Positions 28,600-36,816 of a DNA stretch of 64,000 nt are shown one piece after another (positions within the stretch are counted from its first letter, which is position 1; the number at the start of each line of letters is the position of its first letter). The position numbers and the translations under genes were made by a program. Below the pieces are notes generated by a model. It was given only the letters and a program-made list of their open reading frames with translations, had not been told where the DNA came from and did no database searches. Location: contig OW818689.1 of assembly GCA_942493325.1 (NCBI GenBank), positions 1,116,001 through 1,180,000 of the forward strand. The letters run 5' to 3'. Source of the DNA: JAAFHB01 sp942493325 (GTDB lineage Bacteria > Bacteroidota > Bacteroidia > Bacteroidales > Prolixibacteraceae).

Positions 28600-29478
28600 A
28601 TGGGCATTCAACGAAGAGGCTTTCTAAAGCTGCTCGGTGTTACCGGAATGACACTTGCCTTTGGAAACACTGCTAAAGCAGGACCTGTAGGAGCAGGCAA
28701 CGTTGCCGGGGAAGTGGAGTTCAATGGAATTTTGTACGATGCAACGCGTTGTAAAGGTTGCCGGGGATGTGAATATGATTGCGCAGATGCGCACGGTTTA
28801 CCCGAGCCAAAACCATCGAAGGAAATCGCTGCAATCCGTAAAACAGACGAAACCTGCAATACGGTAGTGAATACGTATAAAACCGACAAAGGTGATGTAT
28901 TCATTAAACGGCAGTGTATGCATTGCAATGAACCTGCCTGCGCAGCCGCATGCCTGACCCGGGCGATGCATAAAAACAAAACCGGACCCGTAACCTGGGA
29001 CGGTGATAAATGTATGGGATGCCGCTACTGCATGGTTTCGTGTCCTTTTGATAGTCCCAAGTTTGAATACCATAGCGCAAACCCCAAAATTCAGAAATGC
29101 GACATGTGTTTTGAGAGACTGAAAACAGAAGAAAGTCCTGCCTGTGTATATAACTGTCCAAATGAGGCATTGATGTACGGGAAACGCCGCGATCTGATTA
29201 AAGAAGCACGCCGGAGAATATATGAAAAACCTGATTTGTATGTCGATCATATTTATGGGGAACACGAAGCAGGCGGAACCGGATGGTTATATCTTTCACC
29301 TGTTCCCTTTGATCAGCTGGGTTTGAATACGTCATTACAGAAATCCTCCTATCCGGAACTGACAAAAGGGTTCCTCTATGCTGTGCCATCGGTATTTGTT
29401 CTTGTGCCGACACTATTACTGGGAATTCATCAGGCAACTAAAAAAAACCACCTTAACGAGGAGAAAGAAGATGAGTAA
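28600..29478 (+). CDS. Tat-exported HybA-like 4Fe-4S ferredoxin-type subunit with C-terminal membrane anchor
   Basis: Periplasm-facing iron-sulfur electron-transfer subunit, 292 residues. The Tat motif QRRGFLKLLG is followed by a hydrophobic region and cleavage near AKAG. Four cysteine sets for four [4Fe-4S] clusters are visible: CKGCRGCEYDC, CMHCNEPACAAAC, CMGCRYCMVSCP and the split CDMCFERL...CVYNCP. A hydrophobic segment near residues 264-280 anchors the C-terminus, as in HybA of hydrogenase 2. The next gene overlaps it by 8 bases, which indicates translational coupling. In known complexes HybA/NrfC/PsrB-type subunits pass electrons between a catalytic subunit and the quinone protein, but no catalytic subunit is encoded nearby. 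Confidence 0.92.
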   Translation: MGIQRRGFLKLLGVTGMTLAFGNTAKAGPVGAGNVAGEVEFNGILYDATRCKGCRGCEYDCADAHGLPEPKPSKEIAAIRKTDETCNTVVNTYKTDKGDVFIKRQCMHCNEPACAAACLTRAMHKNKTGPVTWDGDKCMGCRYCMVSCPFDSPKFEYHSANPKIQKCDMCFERLKTEESPACVYNCPNEALMYGKRRDLIKEARRRIYEKPDLYVDHIYGEHEAGGTGWLYLSPVPFDQLGLNTSLQKSSYPELTKGFLYAVPSVFVLVPTLLLGIHQATKKNHLNEEKEDE

Positions 29479-30697
29479 TATTCAGCAAATAGCATTGGAT
29501 AACGATGGCAAATCCATCGGGAAGTTTTTGGTAAGCGAACTTAAACCAAAAGGCAAATTCCTTACCCCCTTTAACATCATTTCCTTACCAATAATGGTTT
29601 TGGGATTGGTGCTGATTGTCATCCGGTTCTGGAAGGGACTAGGTTCAATTACAAACCTGACGCAGGACACTCCCTGGGGGTTATGGATAGGTTTTGATGT
29701 GGTAACAGGTGTTGCTTTTGCCGGGGGTGCATACGTACTAACTTTTATGGTTTATATCCTGAATATGCAGAAGTATCACTCGATTGTCAGGGTAACCGTA
29801 CTAAACGGCTTCCTCGCCTACGTGTTTTACGCCGGGGCTCTGTTGCTCGATCTGGGGAGGCCGTGGCATGTAATCAATCCCATTATCGGAAACAACTTTG
29901 GTGTAAGTTCAGTCTTATTCCTGGTTGCATGGCACTTTCTGCTTTATATGATTGCCCAATTGATCGAGTTTTCTCCCGCTATCGCAGAATGGCTCGGAGC
30001 CAGGCGTGCCCATAAAATACTTTCGGGAATGACACTGGCAGCGGTAATCTTCGGGATCACTTTATCAATGCTGCATCAATCGGGATTGGGTGCGCTGTAC
30101 CTTATGGCCAAAGAAAAAATTCATCCGTTGTGGTACTCCGAATTTATCCCGATCATGTTTTTTGTATCCAGTATTTTCGCCGGACTATCGATGGTAATCC
30201 TGGAAGGGACAATCAGTCACAAGGTATTTTTTAACCAGATCAGTGAAAAAAATCATCAGGCACAAAAAGGAATTATCCGGGGATTATCCAGGATCTGCGC
30301 AGGAACCATGTTTGCCTACTTTTTCCTGCAAATGCTGGTCTTTGTACATAAACAACGCTGGGATCTGCTTCATACCGGCATGGGTTATTGGTTTCTTCTC
30401 GAAATGCTGGGGTTTGTCATTTTACCAATGTTGCTGTTCTTTGTCAGTTACCGGAATAATAACATTACCATGATCAGAATTGCTGCCATCCTTACAATGC
30501 TTGGCGTCATTTTGAACAGGCTGAACGTTACTGTTATCGGATTCAAATGGGATATGGCCATACGGTATGTCCCGTCATGGATGGAAATCATCGTTACCCT
30601 GGCCGTAATATTTACCGAAATATGGATATTCAGGTGGGTCATTAACCGGATGCCGGTATTACGTGATTCACCATCCTGGGTAGGTGAACACAAATAA
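29471..30697 (+). CDS. HybB/NrfD-family quinone-interacting integral membrane subunit
   Basis: Polytopic membrane protein of 408 residues that in relatives exchanges electrons with menaquinone. The ATG at 29471 lies inside the end of the ferredoxin gene (overlap ATGAGTAA) after a GAGGAGAAA ribosome site, so it is preferred over the upstream open frame. The long run of hydrophobic helices and motifs such as DTPWGLWIGFDVVTGVAF, LLLDLGRPWHV and MLHQSGLGALYLMAKEKIHP match the HybB type of the NrfD superfamily (about ten helices). It is the natural partner of the preceding HybA-like protein. Direction of electron flow and the external partner are unknown. Confidence 0.93.
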   Translation: MSNIQQIALDNDGKSIGKFLVSELKPKGKFLTPFNIISLPIMVLGLVLIVIRFWKGLGSITNLTQDTPWGLWIGFDVVTGVAFAGGAYVLTFMVYILNMQKYHSIVRVTVLNGFLAYVFYAGALLLDLGRPWHVINPIIGNNFGVSSVLFLVAWHFLLYMIAQLIEFSPAIAEWLGARRAHKILSGMTLAAVIFGITLSMLHQSGLGALYLMAKEKIHPLWYSEFIPIMFFVSSIFAGLSMVILEGTISHKVFFNQISEKNHQAQKGIIRGLSRICAGTMFAYFFLQMLVFVHKQRWDLLHTGMGYWFLLEMLGFVILPMLLFFVSYRNNNITMIRIAAILTMLGVILNRLNVTVIGFKWDMAIRYVPSWMEIIVTLAVIFTEIWIFRWVINRMPVLRDSPSWVGEHK

Positions 30698-30744
30698 ATT
30701 AACCCGCATTCACGGTAAGAGGTGATTGCATAAAAATTAATATT

Positions 30745-31458
30745 ATGGAAGGATTTAGCTATCATGACATTTTCGCAACCAAAGGAATTGAATACCTGAT
30801 CATTATCACTTTCCTGGTGTTGTTAATTCCATTCTGGATCGTATTAAACAAACAGGTAAAAATAGGCCGAAAGGTTCAAAAGGCTTTAGGTTTTCTATCA
30901 GCGGGTATTTTACGAATTCCCCAGGGGTTGTTTTTTTCCCAAAATCACACCTGGATGTACCTGGAAAAATCGGGATCAGCCCTGGTAGGACTCGACGATC
31001 TGCTGCTGCACATTACCGGGGAGGTGAAGTTTAAAGATCATAAAAATCCCGGTGAGATGATTCATAAAGGAGAAGTACTCACAGAGATCGATCAAAACGG
31101 TAAACTACTCCGGATATTGTCACCCGTTTCAGGAAAAATTATTAACATCAACTCTATAATAAATGAAAATCCCGGTATACTCAACGAAGACCCTTATGGC
31201 AAAGGATGGATCTATAAAATTAAACCCTCAAACTGGCTTGCAGAAGCAAAGACTTGCCATTTTGCAGAAGAAGCAACTTCCTGGTCAGCACATGAGTTGG
31301 AAAGGTTCAAGGATTTCCTGGCAGTATCGATGAAGAACTACACTCCTGAACCTTCCATGGTGATACTGCAGGATGGAGGGGAATTGTGCGATCACTCCCT
31401 TTCAGCTTTTCCCGTTGAAATATGGAGGGCTTTTGAGAAAGAATTTTTGGCTTTATAA
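30745..31458 (+). CDS. Membrane-anchored GcvH-like protein
   Basis: Second GcvH-like protein of the cluster, 237 residues. One N-terminal transmembrane helix (about 16-36) is followed by the GcvH-like fold: GLFFSQNHTWMYLEKSG, VGLDDLLLHITG and RILSPVSG (123-130). At the position of the lipoyl lysine (seven residues before Ser126) there is Gly119, with Lys120 next to it, as in the 26845 fusion. The C-terminal 75 residues resemble those of the fusion (WIYKIKPSNW, RFKDFLA, LQDGGEL, EIWRAF). The conserved shift argues for a shared non-classical role, not a glycine-cleavage H protein. It follows HybB by 47 bases and is probably in the same operon. Confidence 0.85.
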   Translation: MEGFSYHDIFATKGIEYLIIITFLVLLIPFWIVLNKQVKIGRKVQKALGFLSAGILRIPQGLFFSQNHTWMYLEKSGSALVGLDDLLLHITGEVKFKDHKNPGEMIHKGEVLTEIDQNGKLLRILSPVSGKIININSIINENPGILNEDPYGKGWIYKIKPSNWLAEAKTCHFAEEATSWSAHELERFKDFLAVSMKNYTPEPSMVILQDGGELCDHSLSAFPVEIWRAFEKEFLAL

Positions 31459-31726
31459 TGGTATTTGAAATTTTTCACCAATTCGAAACGTCACAGCGCC
31501 AAAGAAAGATTATTTATTGATGGTGTTCTGGAATCTGTTTTTTTTGTAATTTGCAATGAAACGAGTCCTGATGGATCGGGTCTAGTTCCACCTGGGATCA
31601 TCAGTAGTTCAGGAAGCAAATGACGGATCCCACAGATATTAAGTAACATTAAATAAAAATATATGTGTGAAATATAACCATCTGATAATCATAAATCTCC
31701 GTCAACACCTATAACAATATAAAGAT

Positions 31727-33394
31727 ATGTTTTTCAGGATTAAGCCCAAAAATAACACAGGAAATGCGATTTTTAACAATTACGTTAAATTCAGATCCTC
31801 TATTTATGGTCGTGTTGTTTTGATTATCACTGTTTTGTCTGTAATTTTGTTTTTATCCTTTAGCGTAATTTTCAGGTCTGTAAATGAAAATTATCTGAAT
31901 ACGGTCATTCGCCAGAGCGGAAACAATATTGGTTCCATCGTTGAAGGGGCATTGTATCGCTCGATGCTCGAGAACGATAAAAGCGCTTTGCGCAATACGC
32001 TCGATATTATCAATACATTACCGGGTATCGATGAAGTAAACATGTACGATGGGGATGAAAACCTGGTTTATTCATCCTTTGCAGCCGATTCGAACAGCTC
32101 CCACAGCGATCCGAACTGTATTGGCTGCCATCCGAATATCAGAACCATGTTTCCACCTAAAGAGAAGTCTTACAAAATAATAAATGTCAACAGCGATTGT
32201 GAGATGAATCAAAACGATGACGGGAGCAGGCATCTGTTGATCAAGTCACCGATTCTGAATGAAAAATCGTGTTATACGAGTTCGTGCCATGCGCATAAGG
32301 AAACAGATACCGTGCTTGGTTCATTGGTGATCAAAATCCCGCTCGAAGCGCAGGATGCTGCCATCGAAAAAGCGACAATCGAGTTCTTTCTGCTGGGAAT
32401 ACTGGCAACCCTTTTACTGGTTTCCTTCTTATTATTTTTTACACGGAGAAAAATCAAGGATCCCCTCAACGCTTTGGTACGGGTAAGTCTTGCCGTTGCC
32501 AATGGCGATAAAAGTACGCGTGTTGAAATAAAGCCTAACCAGCTTGATGATATGAGGATGGTATCCGAAGCATTTAATGATATGCTTGACAACCTGCATA
32601 CAGCCACGACAGAACTTGAAAACTGGTCACAGCAGCTTGAATATAAGGTACAGAAGAAGTCAGAGGAACTGGGAGCGGCTCAACATGAATTAATGCATGT
32701 TGAACGGATGGCTTCACTTGGAAAATTATCCTCATCGGTTGCTCATGAAATCAATAACCCCTTATCGGGAATTCTGATTTATACCAAACTGTTGTATAAA
32801 CAAGTCAGCAATCCTGAATTTTTATCAGCCCGGAAAGAGACGATGCTCAAACATCTAAAACTTATTGAGAATGAAACGAAGCGCTGCGGCGATATCGTTA
32901 AAGGGCTACTCGATTTTTCGCGCAAGGACCAGGACGATTTTGAGCCGAAACACCTGCACGAAATTCTGCACGAAACGTATGAATTAATGACGCATCCGAT
33001 AAAAATTGCAAACATTATCTTTCTGACAGATTTTTCAGCGGTTTCGGATTTAATCTATTGCAGTCCCAACCAGATTAAGCAGGCGTGTATTGCCCTGCTG
33101 GTAAATGCTTCTGAGGCCATCATCGAAAATGGTGAAATTATCATCAAAACCCGTAACAGGGATACAGAAACCATCACCTTTGAAATTTCAGATAACGGAT
33201 CAGGTATTGCCGAAGAAGATATCCCTCATATCTTCGAACCATTCTTTTCAACAAAGCAAAATGCAAGTGGTATCGGACTGGGATTGTCCATTGTACACGG
33301 AATTATCCAGAACCATAAAGGGAAAATCCAGGTAAAATCAGAGCCTGGCAACGGGACAGTCATATCCGTAACCTTACCGTTGATAAAGGCATAA
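31727..33394 (+). CDS. Sensor histidine kinase with periplasmic haem-c-type motifs
   Basis: Membrane-bound histidine kinase, 555 residues. Transmembrane helix 1 (about 30-50) and helix 2 (about 222-243) bracket a periplasmic sensor with two haem-attachment motifs: CIGCH at 131-135 (CXXCH) and CYTSSCH at 182-188 (CX4CH). A HAMP-like region precedes a coiled coil. The H-box SVAHEINNPLSG has phospho-acceptor His340, and the ATPase domain shows ALLVNASEAI, DNGSGIAEED and GIGLGLSI. No regulator gene is adjacent. The sigma-54 regulator at 42513 is a plausible partner. Sensing of redox state or of a ligand such as NO or O2 by the haems is inference. Its position right after the electron-transfer genes supports a redox-linked function. 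Confidence 0.93.
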   Translation: MFFRIKPKNNTGNAIFNNYVKFRSSIYGRVVLIITVLSVILFLSFSVIFRSVNENYLNTVIRQSGNNIGSIVEGALYRSMLENDKSALRNTLDIINTLPGIDEVNMYDGDENLVYSSFAADSNSSHSDPNCIGCHPNIRTMFPPKEKSYKIINVNSDCEMNQNDDGSRHLLIKSPILNEKSCYTSSCHAHKETDTVLGSLVIKIPLEAQDAAIEKATIEFFLLGILATLLLVSFLLFFTRRKIKDPLNALVRVSLAVANGDKSTRVEIKPNQLDDMRMVSEAFNDMLDNLHTATTELENWSQQLEYKVQKKSEELGAAQHELMHVERMASLGKLSSSVAHEINNPLSGILIYTKLLYKQVSNPEFLSARKETMLKHLKLIENETKRCGDIVKGLLDFSRKDQDDFEPKHLHEILHETYELMTHPIKIANIIFLTDFSAVSDLIYCSPNQIKQACIALLVNASEAIIENGEIIIKTRNRDTETITFEISDNGSGIAEEDIPHIFEPFFSTKQNASGIGLGLSIVHGIIQNHKGKIQVKSEPGNGTVISVTLPLIKA

Positions 33395-33696
33395 CCTTAT
33401 ATCATTGCAAAGATTGACTTTTTATCAGGATAATCCGCTTAGCCTCCTGGAATATGCCTGTCAATTTCTTTACATAAAATATTAAAAGCGTCTACTCAAA
33501 ATATTCAACATATTCATATACAGAGCATTCCACTTATCTGAAAACAAGTTTAATATGTTTCTATATATGAATGATGTAATAAACATGCGAAATTGTATAA
33601 CATTCAGTGGTGAATTCACACCCACCTTTGCGGGTGATATTTAACTCTTTATTTAAAGAGGAACATTAAAAAGTAATTTAAACAAAAGAAAAAGCC
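33395..33696. other. Intergenic region before the OMP gene
   Basis: No gene is seen. Two small hairpins lie close to the OMP gene: CACCC/GGGTG (33619-33636) and the palindrome CTCTTTATTTAAAGAG (33645-33660), about 36 bases before the start codon. They may form a leader structure, but function is unsupported. Confidence 0.4.
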
Positions 33697-34314
33697 ATGA
33701 AATTTTTATTTTTATTAATGACAGCAATTTTGATTACGGGTGCTGCAAGTGCGCAACACGGTAATGAACCTAAAGGACATATTAGTATTGGAGTTAAAGG
33801 TGGTGTAAATTTATACAACATTCATAATGACAACAATGTAACGTATGACCCCAAAGTAGGGTTTAATGTGGGATTACTAGGCCATATTCACCTCGCCAAA
33901 AATTTGGCACTGCAGCCTGAAATTCAATATTCGCTCCAGGGCGCGAAATACGACATTACCAATAACACTACTAAAATTAATCTGAATTATATAAATGTAC
34001 CCGTTTTGTTTCAGTATATGTGGGACAATGGATTCAGGTTACAGGCTGGCCCTCAGGCAGGTTTGCTGATTAGTGCAAAATCGAAAACCAATGATACCTC
34101 TTTAGACCTTAAAGATAATTACAAACCTCTCGACTTAGGATTAAGTTTTGGTGCGGGTTATATCCATCCGTCAACGGGTATTGGTGTTGATGCAAGATAT
34201 AACCTTGGATTAAGCGATATAAATGAAACCGGTGATGTGAAATCAACCAACAGGGGATTTCAACTGAGCCTGTTTTACGTCTTCAGCCATAACAGTAAAA
34301 TAGGAGTACACTGA
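33697..34314 (+). CDS. Outer-membrane beta-barrel protein (OMP_b-brl / PorT-like)
   Basis: Small outer-membrane barrel of the Bacteroidota OMP beta-barrel family, 205 residues. A signal peptide ends at AASAQ. Strands alternate with short turns typical of eight-stranded barrels: ISIGVKGGVNLYNI, GFNVGLLGHIHLAKN, LALQPEIQYSLQG, FRLQAGPQAGLLIS and LGLSFGAGYI, closing with QLSLFYVFSH. The gene stands alone with its own strong terminator. Its function is unknown. Members are often general surface proteins. Confidence 0.9.
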   Translation: MKFLFLLMTAILITGAASAQHGNEPKGHISIGVKGGVNLYNIHNDNNVTYDPKVGFNVGLLGHIHLAKNLALQPEIQYSLQGAKYDITNNTTKINLNYINVPVLFQYMWDNGFRLQAGPQAGLLISAKSKTNDTSLDLKDNYKPLDLGLSFGAGYIHPSTGIGVDARYNLGLSDINETGDVKSTNRGFQLSLFYVFSHNSKIGVH

Positions 34315-34323
34315 CAATGGAAT

Positions 34324-34379
34324 TAAAAGAGGGTTACTGAACTAAAAGAGGGTTACTGGATTTTTCAGTAACCCTCTTT
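34324..34379 (+). terminator. Terminator hairpin with a duplicated left arm
   Basis: AAAGAGGGTTACTG (34345-34358) pairs perfectly with CAGTAACCCTCTTT (34366-34379) over a 7-base loop, followed by T-rich sequence. A second copy of the left arm, TAAAAGAGGGTTACTGA, lies just upstream at 34324, so two alternative stems could form. Confidence 0.85.
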
Positions 34380-34584
34380 GTTATTTATTTAATAAGCAGC
34401 TGGCTTTTGGAAACTTGCAGCTGGCATGATCGTGCGAGCTAATTGGTTCTAATCATTTAGACGTGAAGATAGCTCCTGATTTTTTAGTTAGCGAGTCTGC
34501 CAGCAGCCAGCCACTAATAACCAGCAGCAATCATTACAAAATCCAATTACGATTCCAAACGACAGAGAGCCAACTTAAAATAAA

Positions 34585-36081
34585 CTACATACTCAAAAGC
34601 GAAACATTTTTCTCGAAATCGTAAAAAGTCTTGCGCATAATATCCGCAAGATAGAGCTTGTAGTTAATGAAAGCATCCAGCCGCGTGATATAAGCCGTAT
34701 TAAGCCTTTCTCTTTCAAGCGCCATCGACTGGCTGTCAATATCGCCGTTTGAGTAACGTTGTCGCGAAATCTCAAAACTTTTCTCGGCAATCACTACGGT
34801 TTTTTCGAGCAGTTGCAGCCGCCTGAGGTTACTTTGTAACCGGTTCACCGTTGTGCGGACATCACGTTCGATATTAATTTTATCGCCCGATAGCTGGATC
34901 AGGTTCTGGTTTAATGTGGCTTGCGCAGATCGCACTCTTGCCCTGTTCTCACCCCAGTCAATAATGGGAATATTAACAGTCAGGCCAACACCAAGATTGC
35001 CCGGTCGCCGCTGTAGATCACTCCAGGTATCATTCAGCGAAGTTTCAATGGGAAGGGATCTTGAACTTTGATTTACACCCTTGAATTCATAGTTAAACGA
35101 TATATCCCCGTTAATTCTTCCTTCAGCTTTACGCCGCTTGATCTCCATCGTGTTGAGCTCGATATTTATTTCGTCCTCTTTAAGTTCGAGCCTGTTTTCC
35201 ATCGCCAGGCTGACGGCCTTTTCGGGATCAACAGTCACCGTCTTGTAATCGAGTTCGGTTTTAATGGTTACACTATCACTGAGTTCCATCCCCACCTCCT
35301 CTTTAAATAAATTCATCTGGGCAAGGTAATTTACATTGGCAATATCATAACTGTTTAAGGCATCACCCAGATCCACCTCCATTTGCAGCGCCTCAACTTC
35401 CCTGATAAGACCCGCCTTATATTTACTTTGCGCAATTTCATATGCCTCTTCCTGCCGCTGCATGGTAAGACGGGCAATATTCAATCGCTCATGGTAGGAA
35501 AGTAAGGTAAAAAAAGCCTGGCTTATGTTATAAACAAGGTCAAGTTCAGCCCTTTTGAGCTGTTTTAACGACCGGTCGTAACTTAGCTTTGCCTGTTTAT
35601 AACCCATGGCAATATTATTATAACCAAAAAATGCTTCAATCGGCTGACTTAATCCGATTATGGAGGTCAGTTGTGAATTGCGTTTCCCGTAATAATAATC
35701 CGTTATATTTTCCATTCCTGACCGAATAAACAGCTGGCCATCTGTCGGTAACGGCTGATTGATGGTCAGGTAACCATTCAGAACGTTCTGACTTACCGGA
35801 TAGAAGTGCAAACCAAGACTATCTTCAAATTGTCTGATTGTTTTGGAATAACGTGGCGCAACCAGGTCAAGATCGACATGGGTTTTGAACCTGCTGGTTG
35901 CTGCTTTAAGGTCATATCCAACTCCTTCAAGGCTCTGTTTCAATCGCAGCATTGTCCGGCTCTTCTCTTTTGCCATACTGATACTTGATTCAAGATCAAG
36001 ATTGAAGATCGGTTGGGCCGTGACTAATGAGGTAAACATTATTGAAATCAAAAAGGCGATAGTGGGCTTTAAAATAGTCAT
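34585..36081 (-). CDS. TolC-family outer-membrane efflux protein
   Basis: Outer-membrane channel of the exporter operon, 498 residues. A signal peptide ends at VTAQ. Two long coiled-coil repeats typical of TolC are visible, including LDLVYNISQAFFTLLSYHERL with EAYEIAQSKYKAGLIREVE, and in the second half VRSAQATLNQNLIQ and FEISRQRYSNGDIDSQ. It is the last gene transcribed in the six-gene cluster, 24 bases after the ATPase gene. With the adaptors and the ABC pair it should form a tripartite conduit out of the cell. The cargo is unknown. Confidence 0.92.
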   Translation of the reverse strand: MTILKPTIAFLISIMFTSLVTAQPIFNLDLESSISMAKEKSRTMLRLKQSLEGVGYDLKAATSRFKTHVDLDLVAPRYSKTIRQFEDSLGLHFYPVSQNVLNGYLTINQPLPTDGQLFIRSGMENITDYYYGKRNSQLTSIIGLSQPIEAFFGYNNIAMGYKQAKLSYDRSLKQLKRAELDLVYNISQAFFTLLSYHERLNIARLTMQRQEEAYEIAQSKYKAGLIREVEALQMEVDLGDALNSYDIANVNYLAQMNLFKEEVGMELSDSVTIKTELDYKTVTVDPEKAVSLAMENRLELKEDEINIELNTMEIKRRKAEGRINGDISFNYEFKGVNQSSRSLPIETSLNDTWSDLQRRPGNLGVGLTVNIPIIDWGENRARVRSAQATLNQNLIQLSGDKINIERDVRTTVNRLQSNLRRLQLLEKTVVIAEKSFEISRQRYSNGDIDSQSMALERERLNTAYITRLDAFINYKLYLADIMRKTFYDFEKNVSLLSM

Positions 36082-36105
36082 CGCAATAGCTTATTATTGA
36101 TTAGA

Positions 36106-36792
36106 TTAAATAGATTTTGTTAATTTATCACTATGTATTATTCCATCTTTCAGATAGATAATACGCCTGCAATGAGCGGCTATATCTGTTTCGTGAGTAA
36201 TTACAATTATGGTGTGACCTTCACGGTGAAGTTTTCCGAAAATCTCCATAATTTCTTCCCCACTCTTTGAGTCTAATGCACCCGTTGGTTCATCAGCCAG
36301 GATAATACCGGGATTATTTACCAGGGCCCGTGCAATGGATACCCGTTGTCGTTGTCCGCCCGATAACTGTGCAGGCTTATGATGAACTCTGTCAGCAAGG
36401 CCAACTTTTTCGAGTGAAAGCAATGCCAGTTCTCTCCGTTTGTTCTTTTCGACGCCTGCATACATCAGGGGTAATTCAACATTGTGAAGAGCACTCATCC
36501 GGGGAAGGAGATTAAATGACTGAAAAACAAATCCGATGTTCTTATTCCGGATTGCCGAAAGCTCATTATCATTCAATAAAGTAACATCCACTGAATTAAG
36601 AAAATATTGGCCTTCAGTTGGAGTATCGAGGCATCCCAGAATGTTCATCAGTGTCGACTTACCCGATCCCGATGGCCCCATTATCGCGACATATTCATTT
36701 ACGGGAATCTGAAGGTCGACACCACGAAGTGCCTGTACCTCAACCATCTCCATCGTATAATCTTTTTTTAAATTTCTGATATCTATTATCAT
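36106..36792 (-). CDS. ABC transporter ATP-binding protein (MacB/LolD type)
   Basis: ATPase subunit, 228 residues. All core motifs are present: Walker A GPSGSGKST, Q-loop region NIGFVFQSFNLLP, signature LSGGQRQR, Walker B IILADEPTGALD and an H-loop in IIVITHE. The length and DEPTGALDSKSG motif match the MacB/LolD/FtsE group that powers mechanotransmission rather than transport through the membrane. It lies between the permease gene (24 bases) and the TolC gene (24 bases). Confidence 0.96.
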   Translation of the reverse strand: MIIDIRNLKKDYTMEMVEVQALRGVDLQIPVNEYVAIMGPSGSGKSTLMNILGCLDTPTEGQYFLNSVDVTLLNDNELSAIRNKNIGFVFQSFNLLPRMSALHNVELPLMYAGVEKNKRRELALLSLEKVGLADRVHHKPAQLSGGQRQRVSIARALVNNPGIILADEPTGALDSKSGEEIMEIFGKLHREGHTIIVITHETDIAAHCRRIIYLKDGIIHSDKLTKSI

Positions 36793-36816
36793 AACTTGCT
36801 GAATGAATATTACTTA

